Shown in pieces: positions 1 through 8,770 of a stretch of 64,000 bases of DNA (the stretch's first letter is position 1; each line of letters begins with the position of its first letter). Under the pieces are notes generated by a model. It worked only from the letters and a program-made list of their open reading frames with translations, ran no database searches and was not told the origin of the DNA. Both the position numbers and the translations under genes were made by a program. Source of the DNA: Formosa sp030427735 (GTDB lineage: Bacteria > Bacteroidota > Bacteroidia > Flavobacteriales > Flavobacteriaceae); contig NZ_CP195158.1 in NCBI RefSeq assembly GCF_051200825.1, positions 806,001 to 870,000 on the forward strand, read 5' to 3'.

Positions 1-465
1 ATGGCCGACCGTATTTTAGGTATGGGAGACGTGGTGTCGCTTGTAGAGCGTGCTCAAGAGCAATTTGACGAAGAAGAAGCTAGAAAACTTCAAAAGAAAA
101 TTGCCAAGAATCAGTTTGGTTTCGACGATTTCTTAAATCAGATTCAGCAAATCAAGAAAATGGGGAATATGAAAGACCTGATTGGTATGATTCCTGGTGC
201 TGGAAAAATGATGAAAGATATCGATATTGACGACGATGCCTTTAAACATATAGAAGCTATTATCCATTCTATGACACCAGAAGAGCGCACTAAACCAGCC
301 ATCATTAATGCTAGTCGTAAAAAGCGTATTGGTAAAGGCTCAGGAACCTCTGTTCAGCAGGTGAATCAACTGTTAAAGCAGTTCGACCAAATGAGCAAAA
401 TGATGAAAATGATGCAAGGCGGTGGCGGAAAACGCATGATGCAAGCAATGAAGAATATGAGGTAG
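1..465 (+). CDS. ffh: Signal recognition particle protein Ffh, C-terminal part (cut by window edge)
   Basis: This is the end of Ffh, the GTPase that binds SRP RNA and signal sequences of nascent membrane proteins. Only the last 154 residues are present: the linker around RILGMGDVVSLVE, then the methionine-rich M domain with the RNA-binding region (TPEERTKPAIINASRKKRI, about residues 91-110) and a Met/Gly-rich tail that lines the signal-peptide groove. The GTPase NG domain must lie upstream, so the ATG at position 1 is internal and not the start. The stop is at 463-465. folD follows 77 bp downstream on the same strand. Identity is secure. Confidence 0.95.
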   Translation: MADRILGMGDVVSLVERAQEQFDEEEARKLQKKIAKNQFGFDDFLNQIQQIKKMGNMKDLIGMIPGAGKMMKDIDIDDDAFKHIEAIIHSMTPEERTKPAIINASRKKRIGKGSGTSVQQVNQLLKQFDQMSKMMKMMQGGGGKRMMQAMKNMR

Positions 466-542
466 TTTTCGTTCTATTAAATTTCAAATCAACCGAGAAC
501 TAAAACTGCATACTGTTTACTCAATACTCAATACTAAAAAAT

Positions 543-1427
543 ATGACTATACTAGACGGAAAAAAAGTTAGTAACGATATTAAAGACGAAATCACCGAGC
601 AAGTCAAAAAAATGAAAGCTAAAGGTGAAAAAGTACCACATTTAGCTGCTATTTTGGTGGGTAACGATGGTGCTAGTTTAACTTATGTTGGTAGTAAAGT
701 AAAGGCTTGCGAGCGCGTAGGTTTTGAATCGACTTTAGTAAAAATGTCCAATACGACAAGTGAAGTCGAGTTGTTAGACAAAATTCACGAGCTTAACGAA
801 GATCCTAATATCGATGGGTTTATCGTACAATTGCCTTTACCGGAGCAAATTAATGAGCAAAAAGTATTGTTGGCTGTAAATCCAGATAAAGATGTAGATG
901 GTTTTCATCCAGCAAACTTTGGTAAAATGGCTTTGGATATGACAACCTTTATCCCGGCAACACCTTTCGGAATTTTAGAATTGTTAGATCGTTATGGCGT
1001 AGAAACCAAAGGAAAGCATACTGTAGTAATTGGTCGTTCTCACATTGTTGGGCGCCCAATGAGTATTTTAATGGGACGTAAAGGTTTTCCTGGGAATTCT
1101 ACTGTAACCTTAACCCATAGTCACACTAAAAATATTACACAAATTACATCGCAAGCGGATATTATCATTTCTGCTTTGGGCGTGCCTAATTTCTTAAAAG
1201 CTGAAATGGTAAAAGATGATGCGGTTATTATCGACGTTGGAATTACACGCGTGCCTGATGATTCTACCGAAAAAGGTTATAAAATTACTGGTGATGTGGA
1301 TTTTGTAAATGTAAGCAAAAAAGCAAGTTACATAACACCTGTTCCAGGTGGTGTGGGGCCAATGACAATTGCCATGCTGTTAAAAAACACCTTGTTAGCT
1401 TGCGAGCGACACAGAAAAAACGTCTAA
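543..1427 (+). CDS. folD: Bifunctional methylenetetrahydrofolate dehydrogenase/cyclohydrolase FolD
   Basis: FolD interconverts 5,10-methylene-THF and 10-formyl-THF in one-carbon metabolism in the cytoplasm. The 294 residues match the usual family length of about 285-300. Visible signatures are the YVGSKVKACERVG segment with the catalytic Tyr-Lys pair (about residues 50-56), the VQLPLP motif (about 99), the dinucleotide-binding segment VVIGRSHIVGRP (about 160-171) and the C-terminal PVPGGVGPMT motif (about 267-276). The start is the ATG at 543 after a short A-rich stretch without a Shine-Dalgarno sequence. A hairpin terminator follows the stop. Confidence 0.96.
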   Translation: MTILDGKKVSNDIKDEITEQVKKMKAKGEKVPHLAAILVGNDGASLTYVGSKVKACERVGFESTLVKMSNTTSEVELLDKIHELNEDPNIDGFIVQLPLPEQINEQKVLLAVNPDKDVDGFHPANFGKMALDMTTFIPATPFGILELLDRYGVETKGKHTVVIGRSHIVGRPMSILMGRKGFPGNSTVTLTHSHTKNITQITSQADIIISALGVPNFLKAEMVKDDAVIIDVGITRVPDDSTEKGYKITGDVDFVNVSKKASYITPVPGGVGPMTIAMLLKNTLLACERHRKNV

Positions 1428-1452
1428 AATTTACTACATAAAACATTATTGT

Positions 1453-1492
1453 AAGCATAGTTATAATTATAAGTAACTATGCTTATTTTTTT
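1453..1492 (+). terminator. Intrinsic terminator after folD
   Basis: An 11-bp perfect stem (1453-1463 with 1474-1484, AAGCATAGTTA against its complement) with a 10-nt loop is followed by a T-rich run. It separates folD from the sensor kinase gene. Confidence 0.8.
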
Positions 1493-1541
1493 ATTCAAAA
1501 AAAAGGGTTAGCTTAATGCAATCTAATCTAACTAACCACTT

Positions 1542-4500
1542 TTGAAAAACATAAAACTAATTTGTTTTGTTCTGTTGTGTTGTAGTTTCAGTTACGCACA
1601 AACAACAGAAGTTATTCAAATAAATTATTTAGGGCAGGAGCACGGCTTGTTGCAGCTTAATACCAAGGCTTTAGCTTTAGATGATATGGGTTATGTATGG
1701 GTGGGCACAGAGGATGGCTTACATCGGTTTAACGGTTACGAATTTAAAAGTTATGTAGCTAACCCTAAAGATTCCATTTCTATTCCAGACGACCATATTC
1801 GTGGACTTTTCTCGGTGAACGATACCTTATGGATTGCTACTAATTCTAAGGGGATTGTAGGGTATAAGAGAAGCGAAAACCGTTTTTTTACTTTTCGTCC
1901 TAAAAGTAAAAATCAAGACGATTTTAATGTAGCGTACAAAATTCTTCCGTTTAATACTAAACATGTATTGTTTTCTGTTAAAAATAATTTTGTACTTTTT
2001 AATCGAGACGATAAATCGCATCGTATTTATCATCTTCCAGAAAAGTATGCCGAAAATAAAGTTGAAGATGTTATTTCGGTTGGCTTTAATAGGTATTGGT
2101 TAGCAACTAGCCAGTCTGGTTTATTAGAGTTTAATTTTCAAACTCATGAATTTCGACAGCATGAAACTTTTAAGCCAGAAACAATTTCATGTTTTATTAA
2201 TAGTAAAGATCAAGTGTATATAGGTACCAATCACGGAGTTTATATTTATAACAAATTACAGCAAACGTTTATTAAAAGTAGTATTAGTCATGACGTAACT
2301 GGTGGCTACAAACTGAATGAATTTGAATATTTAATTAGCACTACAAAAGGTATTTTAAAATATAATTCTGTTACCAACTTGTATCAGCCTGTGGTATTTA
2401 AAAATAATAAAGAAAACAAGCATTATGCTGCGGTGAGCTTAACTGAGTTTTTGGGAGATGATAATGGTAATGTTTGGTTTGGTACCGAAGGCGAAGGACT
2501 GTTTCACTATAATAAATTTCAAAATAAATTTAAGAGTCATAGTATTCACTTTCCCAAATTATACGAAGACCAGCGGATTAGTATTTTTCCTATCTACAGA
2601 GAAAACGACTCGTTGTTATGGCTTGGTACTTATGCAGGAACGGTAAAATACAATGTTTTAAACAATTCTTACGCCTTGTATGAAAAGGGTAAAAAGGGAA
2701 TTACTTATACATTTTGTAAAGATGCTACTGGAAATTTATGGGCTGGAGGTATTACCGATGGTTTAATGAAATATGTAGATAGCACAGATAGTTTTAGACA
2801 ATGGTTGCATCGGGAAAATGAAGCAAACAGTTTGCCTGATAATGAAGTGTTGGAGATAATACCAGTATCTAACGATAAATTGTGGGTGTGCACATGGGCC
2901 GGAGGTATTACAGAGTTCGATACCAAAAAGGAAACCTTTACACCGGTATTGTTAAATAATAAACAGATAAATAGGGCAAGGACCTCTTTAATCGATTCCA
3001 ATCACAATATATGGATAGGTACAGACCAGGGATTGTATAAAATAACTTCGGCAAATAAAGTGCATCATTATACAACAAACTCCGATGCAAATATCAATTT
3101 AACTAATGATAGAGTGTTTTCTTTAGCCGAAGATTGTAATGGTAATATTTGGATAGGCACTAGTTCAGGGCTTACTTTTTTAGACTCTAGTACCCAGCAA
3201 ACAGAGTTGTTTTTTAAACAAAAAGGCTTTCCTAACGACTTTGTTTACGGTTTGTTATTAGATGATAATGAAAATGTATGGATGAGTACAAATTACGGTT
3301 TGTCTGTATTTAACCCGATAACCAGAACATTTAAAAATTATACCGCCGATGATGGTTTACAGGATAACGAATTTAATGGTAAGTCTTTTTATAAAGATGA
3401 TGAAGGACAACTTTATTTTGGAGGGATTAACGGATTTAATATTATAAACCCCAAAAAAATAATAGACAATCCGCATTTGCCAAATATATATATCGAGTCG
3501 GTAGAATTGTTTAATAAACCTATTGCTTTAAACGAAATGTTTAAAGATACACTAGTGTTTAAAAGCAGAGAAAATGTTCTGACTTTTAATTTTTCGGCAT
3601 TAAATTATTTAAATCCAGCCAAGTGCTCGTACCAATATAAATTAGATAATTTTGATGACCAATGGAGTCCGGTGACTAAAAAAAATAATGTTACTTATAC
3701 TAACTTGAATCCTGGAGATTATACACTTAAAATAAAAGCATCGAACGATGTTGGCGAGTGGAATCCTAATATCAAATCTTTACATCTTATTATAGTGCCG
3801 CCTTGGTATCAAACCTCGTGGTTTAAAATTCTTATCGGTATGCTGTTGGTGCTTTCTGGAGTTTGGTTTTATAGATTTAAGACCTCTAAATTAAAACGTG
3901 ATAAGTTGAAGTTAGAGCGTTTGGTGGCGAGTCGTACTAAAGATTTAATCGAAAAGAACAGCGAATTAAAACGTTCTAATATCACAACAAAAACTCAAAA
4001 GGAAAATATAGAGTTTTTAATGAAAGAGCTGAATCATAGAGTGAAAAATAACCTTCAAATCATTTCCAGTTTGTTGAGTATGCAAGCTCAAAATGTTTCA
4101 GATAAGGCTGTAAAAGACACTTTAAATATTGCTAAAAATAGAATTTTAACTATATCTTACATTCAAAACGACTTGAATGCTCAAGAAGGAAAAATCGATA
4201 TTTCGAAGTTTTTAGAAGAGTTTACGTTACAAGTGGTTGCCTTGCTCTCTGATGAGCAATCGGTTAAATTTAAAGTAAAATTCAATATAGAGCCCAATTG
4301 TATTTGCGATTTAAACACGACGCTTTTGGGCTTAATTGTAAACGAATTGATAACGAATACTTATAAATATGCCTTTACTACTTTTTCCGAAAGTAATGTG
4401 TTGGAGGTGGCATGTGTTAAGCATGACAGTAGTTTACTTGTAAGTATTTCCGATAATGGTAAAGGGTATCAAGCAGATCAGGTGCGGCCCAATGCTTTGG

Positions 4501-4601
4501 GCTTAGAATTGGTTCGGGTTATGGCAAATCAAATGAATGCAGAGTTAAAAACAACGCTACAAAACGGAGTAAAAAACACAATTATAATACAATGCTCATG
4601 A
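1542..4601 (+). CDS. Beta-propeller sensor histidine kinase (Reg_prop, Y_Y_Y, HisKA_2)
   Basis: This is a 1019-residue membrane sensor kinase. Residues 1-20 form a signal peptide. About 40-640 hold repeated two-component-propeller motifs such as GYVWVGTEDGLHRFNG, GNVWFGTEGEGLFHYN and GNIWIGTSSGLTFLD. A Y_Y_Y domain lies at about 680-755 and one membrane helix at about 765-785. The cytoplasmic part has a short coiled coil and a HisKA_2-type phosphoacceptor box (ELNHRVKNNLQIISSLLSMQ, His832), then an HATPase domain with NELITNTYKYA and SDNGKGY. Architecture predicts periplasmic ligand sensing; the ligand is unknown. The frame opens with TTG at 1542, directly before the signal peptide, and no upstream ATG fits. 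There is no fused receiver or AraC domain as in classical Bacteroidota hybrid systems; the regulator is the next gene. Confidence 0.9.
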   Translation: MKNIKLICFVLLCCSFSYAQTTEVIQINYLGQEHGLLQLNTKALALDDMGYVWVGTEDGLHRFNGYEFKSYVANPKDSISIPDDHIRGLFSVNDTLWIATNSKGIVGYKRSENRFFTFRPKSKNQDDFNVAYKILPFNTKHVLFSVKNNFVLFNRDDKSHRIYHLPEKYAENKVEDVISVGFNRYWLATSQSGLLEFNFQTHEFRQHETFKPETISCFINSKDQVYIGTNHGVYIYNKLQQTFIKSSISHDVTGGYKLNEFEYLISTTKGILKYNSVTNLYQPVVFKNNKENKHYAAVSLTEFLGDDNGNVWFGTEGEGLFHYNKFQNKFKSHSIHFPKLYEDQRISIFPIYRENDSLLWLGTYAGTVKYNVLNNSYALYEKGKKGITYTFCKDATGNLWAGGITDGLMKYVDSTDSFRQWLHRENEANSLPDNEVLEIIPVSNDKLWVCTWAGGITEFDTKKETFTPVLLNNKQINRARTSLIDSNHNIWIGTDQGLYKITSANKVHHYTTNSDANINLTNDRVFSLAEDCNGNIWIGTSSGLTFLDSSTQQTELFFKQKGFPNDFVYGLLLDDNENVWMSTNYGLSVFNPITRTFKNYTADDGLQDNEFNGKSFYKDDEGQLYFGGINGFNIINPKKIIDNPHLPNIYIESVELFNKPIALNEMFKDTLVFKSRENVLTFNFSALNYLNPAKCSYQYKLDNFDDQWSPVTKKNNVTYTNLNPGDYTLKIKASNDVGEWNPNIKSLHLIIVPPWYQTSWFKILIGMLLVLSGVWFYRFKTSKLKRDKLKLERLVASRTKDLIEKNSELKRSNITTKTQKENIEFLMKELNHRVKNNLQIISSLLSMQAQNVSDKAVKDTLNIAKNRILTISYIQNDLNAQEGKIDISKFLEEFTLQVVALLSDEQSVKFKVKFNIEPNCICDLNTTLLGLIVNELITNTYKYAFTTFSESNVLEVACVKHDSSLLVSISDNGKGYQADQVRPNALGLELVRVMANQMNAELKTTLQNGVKNTIIIQCS

Positions 4602-5212
4602 AACATGTTTTACTAATAGAAGACGAACTTATAGTAGCAATGGATATAAAAATGTCTTTAGAAAAGAAAAACGGATTTGTGGTTTCTACTGCCAGAAATT
4701 ATACCGAAGCTTTAAAGATTTATAATAATAAGCTTATTGATGTTGTGGTGTGCGATGTCAATTTAAATACCGATAAAGATGGTATAGAGGTTATAGAAGC
4801 TTTTTCTTTAATTAAGCCTGTACCTGTGGTGTACTTAACAGCATACGATAACCCCGAAATTTTAGAACGTGCAAAAAAGACCTTGCCTTACGCCTATTTA
4901 TTGAAACCTTTTAACGAATCGCAACTCGTATTAACCCTCGATTTGGCACACTTAAATTTTAAAAGACAGGAAAAGAAATTAGTGGTTAAAGCAGAAAATC
5001 AAAATAAATTAAAAGATTTAACATTACGCGAAAAAGAAGTGCTTATAGTGTTGGCTACGGGAAAAACGAGCAAAGAGATTGCCGATACTTTAAACATCTC
5101 TCAGCATACGGTAGATAAACATAAAAAAAATATTAAAAAGAAACTGGGTTTAAATACCATAGGCGAATTGGTGAAATTTGCATATTCTACCAATTTAAAA
5201 ACGTTAAACTAA
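4598..5212 (+). CDS. Response regulator, receiver plus LuxR-type HTH
   Basis: This 204-residue protein is the likely partner of the preceding kinase. The receiver domain (1-120) has the acidic pair Glu8/Asp9, phosphoacceptor Asp53 in VVVCDVNL, the Thr of YLTAYD and the Lys of YLLKPF. The C-terminus (about 137-200) is a LuxR/GerE helix-turn-helix with LTLREKEVLIVLATGKTSKE and ISQHTVDKHKKNI. I prefer the ATG at 4598, which gives an ATGA overlap with the kinase stop and implies translational coupling; an ATG two codons upstream (4592) is also possible. Its stop overlaps the convergent rluF stop by 4 bp. Target genes cannot be deduced from the window. Confidence 0.93.
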   Translation: MKHVLLIEDELIVAMDIKMSLEKKNGFVVSTARNYTEALKIYNNKLIDVVVCDVNLNTDKDGIEVIEAFSLIKPVPVVYLTAYDNPEILERAKKTLPYAYLLKPFNESQLVLTLDLAHLNFKRQEKKLVVKAENQNKLKDLTLREKEVLIVLATGKTSKEIADTLNISQHTVDKHKKNIKKKLGLNTIGELVKFAYSTNLKTLN

Positions 5213-5970
5213 GATTTTCGATGTCTTGAAGCTCGTGTTGGTGGCGTAAATGTTTTTTTAGAGTCTTCAATTAAATGTTGAAGGGTTTTAAGTTCTTCTT
5301 TAGTAAATTCGCGATATTCTCCAACAGGAACATCCAGTTTTATATTCATAATCCGGATGCGTTTTAAAGTTAAAACTTCATAATTTAAATACTCACACAT
5401 TCGTCTAATTTGCCTATTAAGACCTTGGGTGAGAACAATTCTAAACGTATAGGAATCTATTTTTTCTACTTTACACTTTTTAGTTACACGGTCTAAAATA
5501 GGCACGCCGTTAGACATTCGTTCTATAAAAGTTTGCGAAATGGGTTTGTCTACCGTAACAATATATTCCTTTTCATGATTGTTACTGGCGCGTAAAATTT
5601 TGTTTACAATATCGCCATCGTCTGTTAAAAAAATAAGTCCTTCGCTGGGCTTGTCTAAACGACCAATAGGGAAGATGCGTTTAGGATAATTAATAAAATC
5701 TATAATATTATCTTTTTCTACACGCGTATCTGTAGTGCAAACAATACCTACTGGTTTGTTAAATGCCAAATAAACAAAATTGCTGTTACTGTTGCTAACG
5801 GTTTTACCATCTACAGCAACAGTGTCGTTGGGGCCAACTTTGGTGCCCATTTCTGGTACAATGCCGTTAATGGTAACACGACCAGCATCTATAAGTTTGT
5901 CTGCTTCCCTTCTAGAACAATAACCAGCTTCGCTTAAGTATTTGTTTATGCGTTTTAACTCTGTTTCCAT
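5209..5970 (-). CDS. rluF: 23S rRNA pseudouridine synthase, RluF/RsuA family
   Basis: The enzyme isomerises a uridine in rRNA (U2604 of 23S rRNA for RluF). The 253 residues comprise an N-terminal S4 RNA-binding domain (about 5-55, RINKYLSEAGYCSRREADKL) and a catalytic domain with GRLDKPSEGL, where Asp106 is the catalytic aspartate, and the C-terminal QGLNRQIRRMCEYLNYEV motif. RluF is favoured over RluB because of this last motif and the absence of a long C-terminal extension; the last 20 residues are basic. The start ATG (5970) lies 5 nt after a TATATTTG promoter box, so the mRNA may be leaderless. The stop codon overlaps that of the response regulator on the other strand. Confidence 0.9.
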   Translation of the reverse strand: METELKRINKYLSEAGYCSRREADKLIDAGRVTINGIVPEMGTKVGPNDTVAVDGKTVSNSNSNFVYLAFNKPVGIVCTTDTRVEKDNIIDFINYPKRIFPIGRLDKPSEGLIFLTDDGDIVNKILRASNNHEKEYIVTVDKPISQTFIERMSNGVPILDRVTKKCKVEKIDSYTFRIVLTQGLNRQIRRMCEYLNYEVLTLKRIRIMNIKLDVPVGEYREFTKEELKTLQHLIEDSKKTFTPPTRASRHRKS

Positions 5971-5974
5971 AGTG

Positions 5975-5982
5975 CAAATATA
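5975..5982 (-). promoter_or_regulatory. Promoter -7 box of rluF
   Basis: TATATTTG on the minus strand matches the Bacteroidota -7 consensus TAnnTTTG and ends only 5 nt before the rluF ATG, which places the start of transcription at or within a base or two of the start codon. Confidence 0.65.
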
Positions 5983-5990
5983 GCGATAAG

Positions 5991-6818
5991 TTAAGTAGCG
6001 ATAAAGTTATAAATATGTTCAATTACAGAATGGTCTTTTAACGAGTGTCCTAAGCCTTCAGTTGTAATTAGGGTACTGTTTTTAAATTCATCTTTAATCA
6101 ATAACGCATCTTCGTAGGGAATAACGGGATCGTTTTTATCGTGAATGATAAGCCCTTTAGTGTTTACCTCTTTTAAAAATTGCGCAGTAGAAAAGCGTTG
6201 TGGTTCAGCTCCAAAACGTTTTTTTATTGTTTTGTTTAGTTGAAGCGAAACCCTGGTGTTGTAGCCTAGTAGGTTAACATAGCGATTTACCATGTCTTTA
6301 AATTCTGAAGGCGCGCCAAGTAGTATCAATTTTTCGATACTTTTAATTTGGTATTTGTTTTGAAAAATAGTTGTTGCCATGCCTCCAACAGAATGTCCGA
6401 TAATAATTTGGGGCTTAAAACGCTGGGCAATAATATTAATATATTCGGCATAGAGTAAAGCGTTGAAATACGTGCTGCCAGAATTTCCGTGTGCAGGAGC
6501 ATCTAAGGCAATTATGCTGTAATCGTGCTTATTCAGGTAGGCGATTAGTTGTTGCCATCTGGAGGCATTGCTTTCCCATCCGTGTACGAGTAAAATGGTT
6601 TGTTTTTTACCAAGCCACCTGTAACTCATAATATTTTTACCGTTATAGTTAAATTCTTCCTTATAGGCTGTATTTAAAAAATCGGCTTGAGCACTGGTTA
6701 TTTTACCTTTTCTTGGTTTTGTAAAAAGGTTTAAAGCTTTATTGGCAGCATATTGTTTAGAAATATAACTTAACAGGTTGAGGTAATTCCCGACCGATTT
6801 TATAATAATGTTTTTCAT
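5991..6818 (-). CDS. Alpha/beta hydrolase
   Basis: This 275-residue alpha/beta-hydrolase-fold protein shows the oxyanion segment LLVHGWESNASRW (about 77-89), the nucleophile elbow GHSVGG (Ser143), a probable acid in HDKNDPVIP (about 227-235) and the catalytic His in GLGHSLKDH near the C-terminus. There is no convincing signal peptide, so it is probably cytoplasmic. The natural substrate cannot be named; such enzymes include esterases, acyltransferases and haloperoxidases. It is the last gene of a minus-strand operon and its start overlaps the cupin stop as ATGA (6815-6818), suggesting translational coupling. Confidence 0.85.
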   Translation of the reverse strand: MKNIIIKSVGNYLNLLSYISKQYAANKALNLFTKPRKGKITSAQADFLNTAYKEEFNYNGKNIMSYRWLGKKQTILLVHGWESNASRWQQLIAYLNKHDYSIIALDAPAHGNSGSTYFNALLYAEYINIIAQRFKPQIIIGHSVGGMATTIFQNKYQIKSIEKLILLGAPSEFKDMVNRYVNLLGYNTRVSLQLNKTIKKRFGAEPQRFSTAQFLKEVNTKGLIIHDKNDPVIPYEDALLIKDEFKNSTLITTEGLGHSLKDHSVIEHIYNFIAT

Positions 6819-7180
6819 TCACTTTCTCTATTAACGGTATTAATAGAAAATGCAGGCGTACAAATGGCTAGATATATGCAAGGTTCCGTAAATGGATTAG
6901 AATATTGTACACGGGTGTGTTTATTTATTTTAATAGATTGACCTGCTTCTAGTACTATAGTTTCGTTGTTGATAATAAACTGTTTTTTGCCTTTAATAAT
7001 AAAGGTATATTCATCAAATTCTGGCGTTTGGAAAGGTTCGCTCCAACCCGGAGGAGCCACCATGTGTGCAATACTTATTTCGGAATCTCCAGTTGAAGCC
7101 AATCCAAAATGTTCTTTTATAATTTTACCGTCTGTAGTTGGCACTTCAAAAGGCGTTTTCTGAATTTGATAAGCTTTCAT
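6815..7180 (-). CDS. Small cupin-domain protein
   Basis: The 121-residue protein is a single cupin barrel. The pattern GWSEPFQTPEFDEYTFIIKG (about 45-64) followed by QSIKINKHTRVQYSNPF (about 80-96) matches cupin motifs 1 and 2, although motif 1 lacks the usual His-X-His and keeps only Glu/Asp, so metal binding is uncertain. It lies 5 bp after YitT and overlaps the hydrolase gene by 4 bp. Function is unknown. Such short cupins are often metabolite-binding or isomerase-like. Confidence 0.8.
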   Translation of the reverse strand: MKAYQIQKTPFEVPTTDGKIIKEHFGLASTGDSEISIAHMVAPPGWSEPFQTPEFDEYTFIIKGKKQFIINNETIVLEAGQSIKINKHTRVQYSNPFTEPCIYLAICTPAFSINTVNRESE

Positions 7181-7185
7181 AGGTG

Positions 7186-8157
7186 TTATTTTAGAGGTTT
7201 TCTTTTAATCATTCCGCCTCTTAAATCTTTAACAAGACCCATTATTATAAAGGCATTCCGGTCTATTTTGTCTATTTCGGTTTCTAATTTAGCAAGTTCT
7301 AAACGGGTAACTACAGTGTAAATGATGTCTTTTTCGTGAATCTGCCCATTTTGGTAACCTCCTTTTCCGCTGTAAATGGTACAGGCGCGGCGTAGTTTTT
7401 CGGTTACCATAATACGGATGTCTTCATGTTTGTCTGAAATAATGGTAACGCCTACATATTCTTCGACACCGTCTATTACAAAATCGACTGTTTTTGCAGC
7501 CGATAAATAAGTTAAAATGGCGTACAAGGCTGTTCCTATAGATAAAATATATGCGCCAAAAGAGAAAATAACAATATTTATTAAAAATAGAACATCCCCA
7601 ACGGTTATCGATAATTTCCGACTTAAAAACAAGGCTAATACTTCGGTGCCATCTATAACGCTGCCACCACGCATGGCCATTCCTATTCCCAGACCAAGAA
7701 AGAATCCTCCAAAAACAGAAATTAAAAGTTTGTCTTCGGTAATGGTAGGGTAGTCAACGTTATGGACTACAAAAGCAAGCAGGGTAATAGCAGCGATGCT
7801 TTTTAAGGCAAATTTTAGACTGTACGTTTTGGCTCCTAGAATTAAAAATGGTAGGTTAACCATTATTAATAGATACCCTAACGGAATGTTGGTGAGGTGC
7901 TCTAGTAACAGAGAGATACCTGTTGCGCCTCCATCGATAAATCGGTTAGGAAGTAAAAAACCTTTAAGGCCAAAACCTGCCGAGAATACGCCTATAATAA
8001 TATAAATGTATTCTTTTATGGCGTGGCTGAGTTCTACCTGTAGCGATCTAACAATAGGAACAACTTCTTTTAGAGAAGGTGCTGTAGCAGTTTCACTTGT
8101 TTCGAGTCTTTTTCGAGCAATAAAAACGAGCAGTTTGGAGACAAGTGAATTTTTCAT
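7186..8157 (-). CDS. YitT family membrane protein (DUF161/DUF2179)
   Basis: The 323 residues fit the YitT family. About 45-210 contain five or six hydrophobic helices with glycine-rich repeats (GFGLKGFLLPNRFIDGGATG, GGFFLGLGIGMAMRGGSVIDG) typical of the DUF161 membrane unit, and about 240-320 form a soluble DUF2179 domain (GVEEYVGVTIISDKHEDI ... YSGKGGYQNGQ). An N-terminal cytosolic stretch of about 40 residues precedes the first helix. Role and substrate are unknown; the family is widespread in Firmicutes and Bacteroidota. It sits between a lipoprotein (13 bp upstream) and the cupin (5 bp downstream) in one operon. Confidence 0.9.
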   Translation of the reverse strand: MKNSLVSKLLVFIARKRLETSETATAPSLKEVVPIVRSLQVELSHAIKEYIYIIIGVFSAGFGLKGFLLPNRFIDGGATGISLLLEHLTNIPLGYLLIMVNLPFLILGAKTYSLKFALKSIAAITLLAFVVHNVDYPTITEDKLLISVFGGFFLGLGIGMAMRGGSVIDGTEVLALFLSRKLSITVGDVLFLINIVIFSFGAYILSIGTALYAILTYLSAAKTVDFVIDGVEEYVGVTIISDKHEDIRIMVTEKLRRACTIYSGKGGYQNGQIHEKDIIYTVVTRLELAKLETEIDKIDRNAFIIMGLVKDLRGGMIKRKPLK

Positions 8158-8170
8158 AGGCTTTTATAAA

Positions 8171-8722
8171 TTACCAATTTAAGAAAAAGTATTTAATGTT
8201 TGCGTTGTCTGGAATTTGTGAAGCTTCAATGTGTAAGGTCATATCGAAGCGTAAGTTTGAAGGTAATTCCATTTTATCTATAGTAAACGAGGCGTTAAGT
8301 TCGTCTACAGAAACCACAATCGAATTTATTAAATTATCGATGCTGGAAATTTTATAGTGATCTGCAATATCTTTAAAGGTGCTCAATGTAGACAGCTCGG
8401 TATTGGTTTTATAACGCGGATCTAAAACTTGAACAGTTTTTATAACTGCAGTCGAGTCTTGAAGTGCACTTGGCGATAAAGTGAGAAGTTTTTTTCCTCC
8501 TTTTTCAAAGACTTCAATTTCGTTGATACTGCCTGTAAATGGTGTGCCTGGCTCGAACTTTACAACAGAATCGTTTTTAAAAATAGTTTCTAGGTCTTTA
8601 ACTTGCGAGGTTGCCGTTAATGCCCCAATGCTATTCTTCTGGATTAAAAAAGGATCTGATTCTGAATTACAGTTGAAAAAAAGTAAACTTAGAGCGGTTA
8701 AGCTTAAAATAGAGTTTTTCAT
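8171..8722 (-). CDS. Unknown lipoprotein
   Basis: I do not recognise this 183-residue protein. It begins with a lipoprotein signal peptide (MKNSILSLTALSLLFFNCNS, lipobox FFNC, Cys18), so the mature protein should be lipid-anchored in the envelope. The remainder is polar and predicted to be mixed alpha/beta with no Cys and no recognisable motif; a short segment (VFEKGGKKLLTLSP) recalls the substrate-facing strands of small periplasmic binding folds but this is weak. It lies between the HerA-like ATPase (48 bp) and YitT (13 bp) on the minus strand and is probably cotranscribed with them. Confidence 0.8.
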   Translation of the reverse strand: MKNSILSLTALSLLFFNCNSESDPFLIQKNSIGALTATSQVKDLETIFKNDSVVKFEPGTPFTGSINEIEVFEKGGKKLLTLSPSALQDSTAVIKTVQVLDPRYKTNTELSTLSTFKDIADHYKISSIDNLINSIVVSVDELNASFTIDKMELPSNLRFDMTLHIEASQIPDNANIKYFFLNW

Positions 8723-8770
8723 TATAGAAAATAATTGTTTTAGTATTTTGTTTTGAGGGCGTGAAAATAG

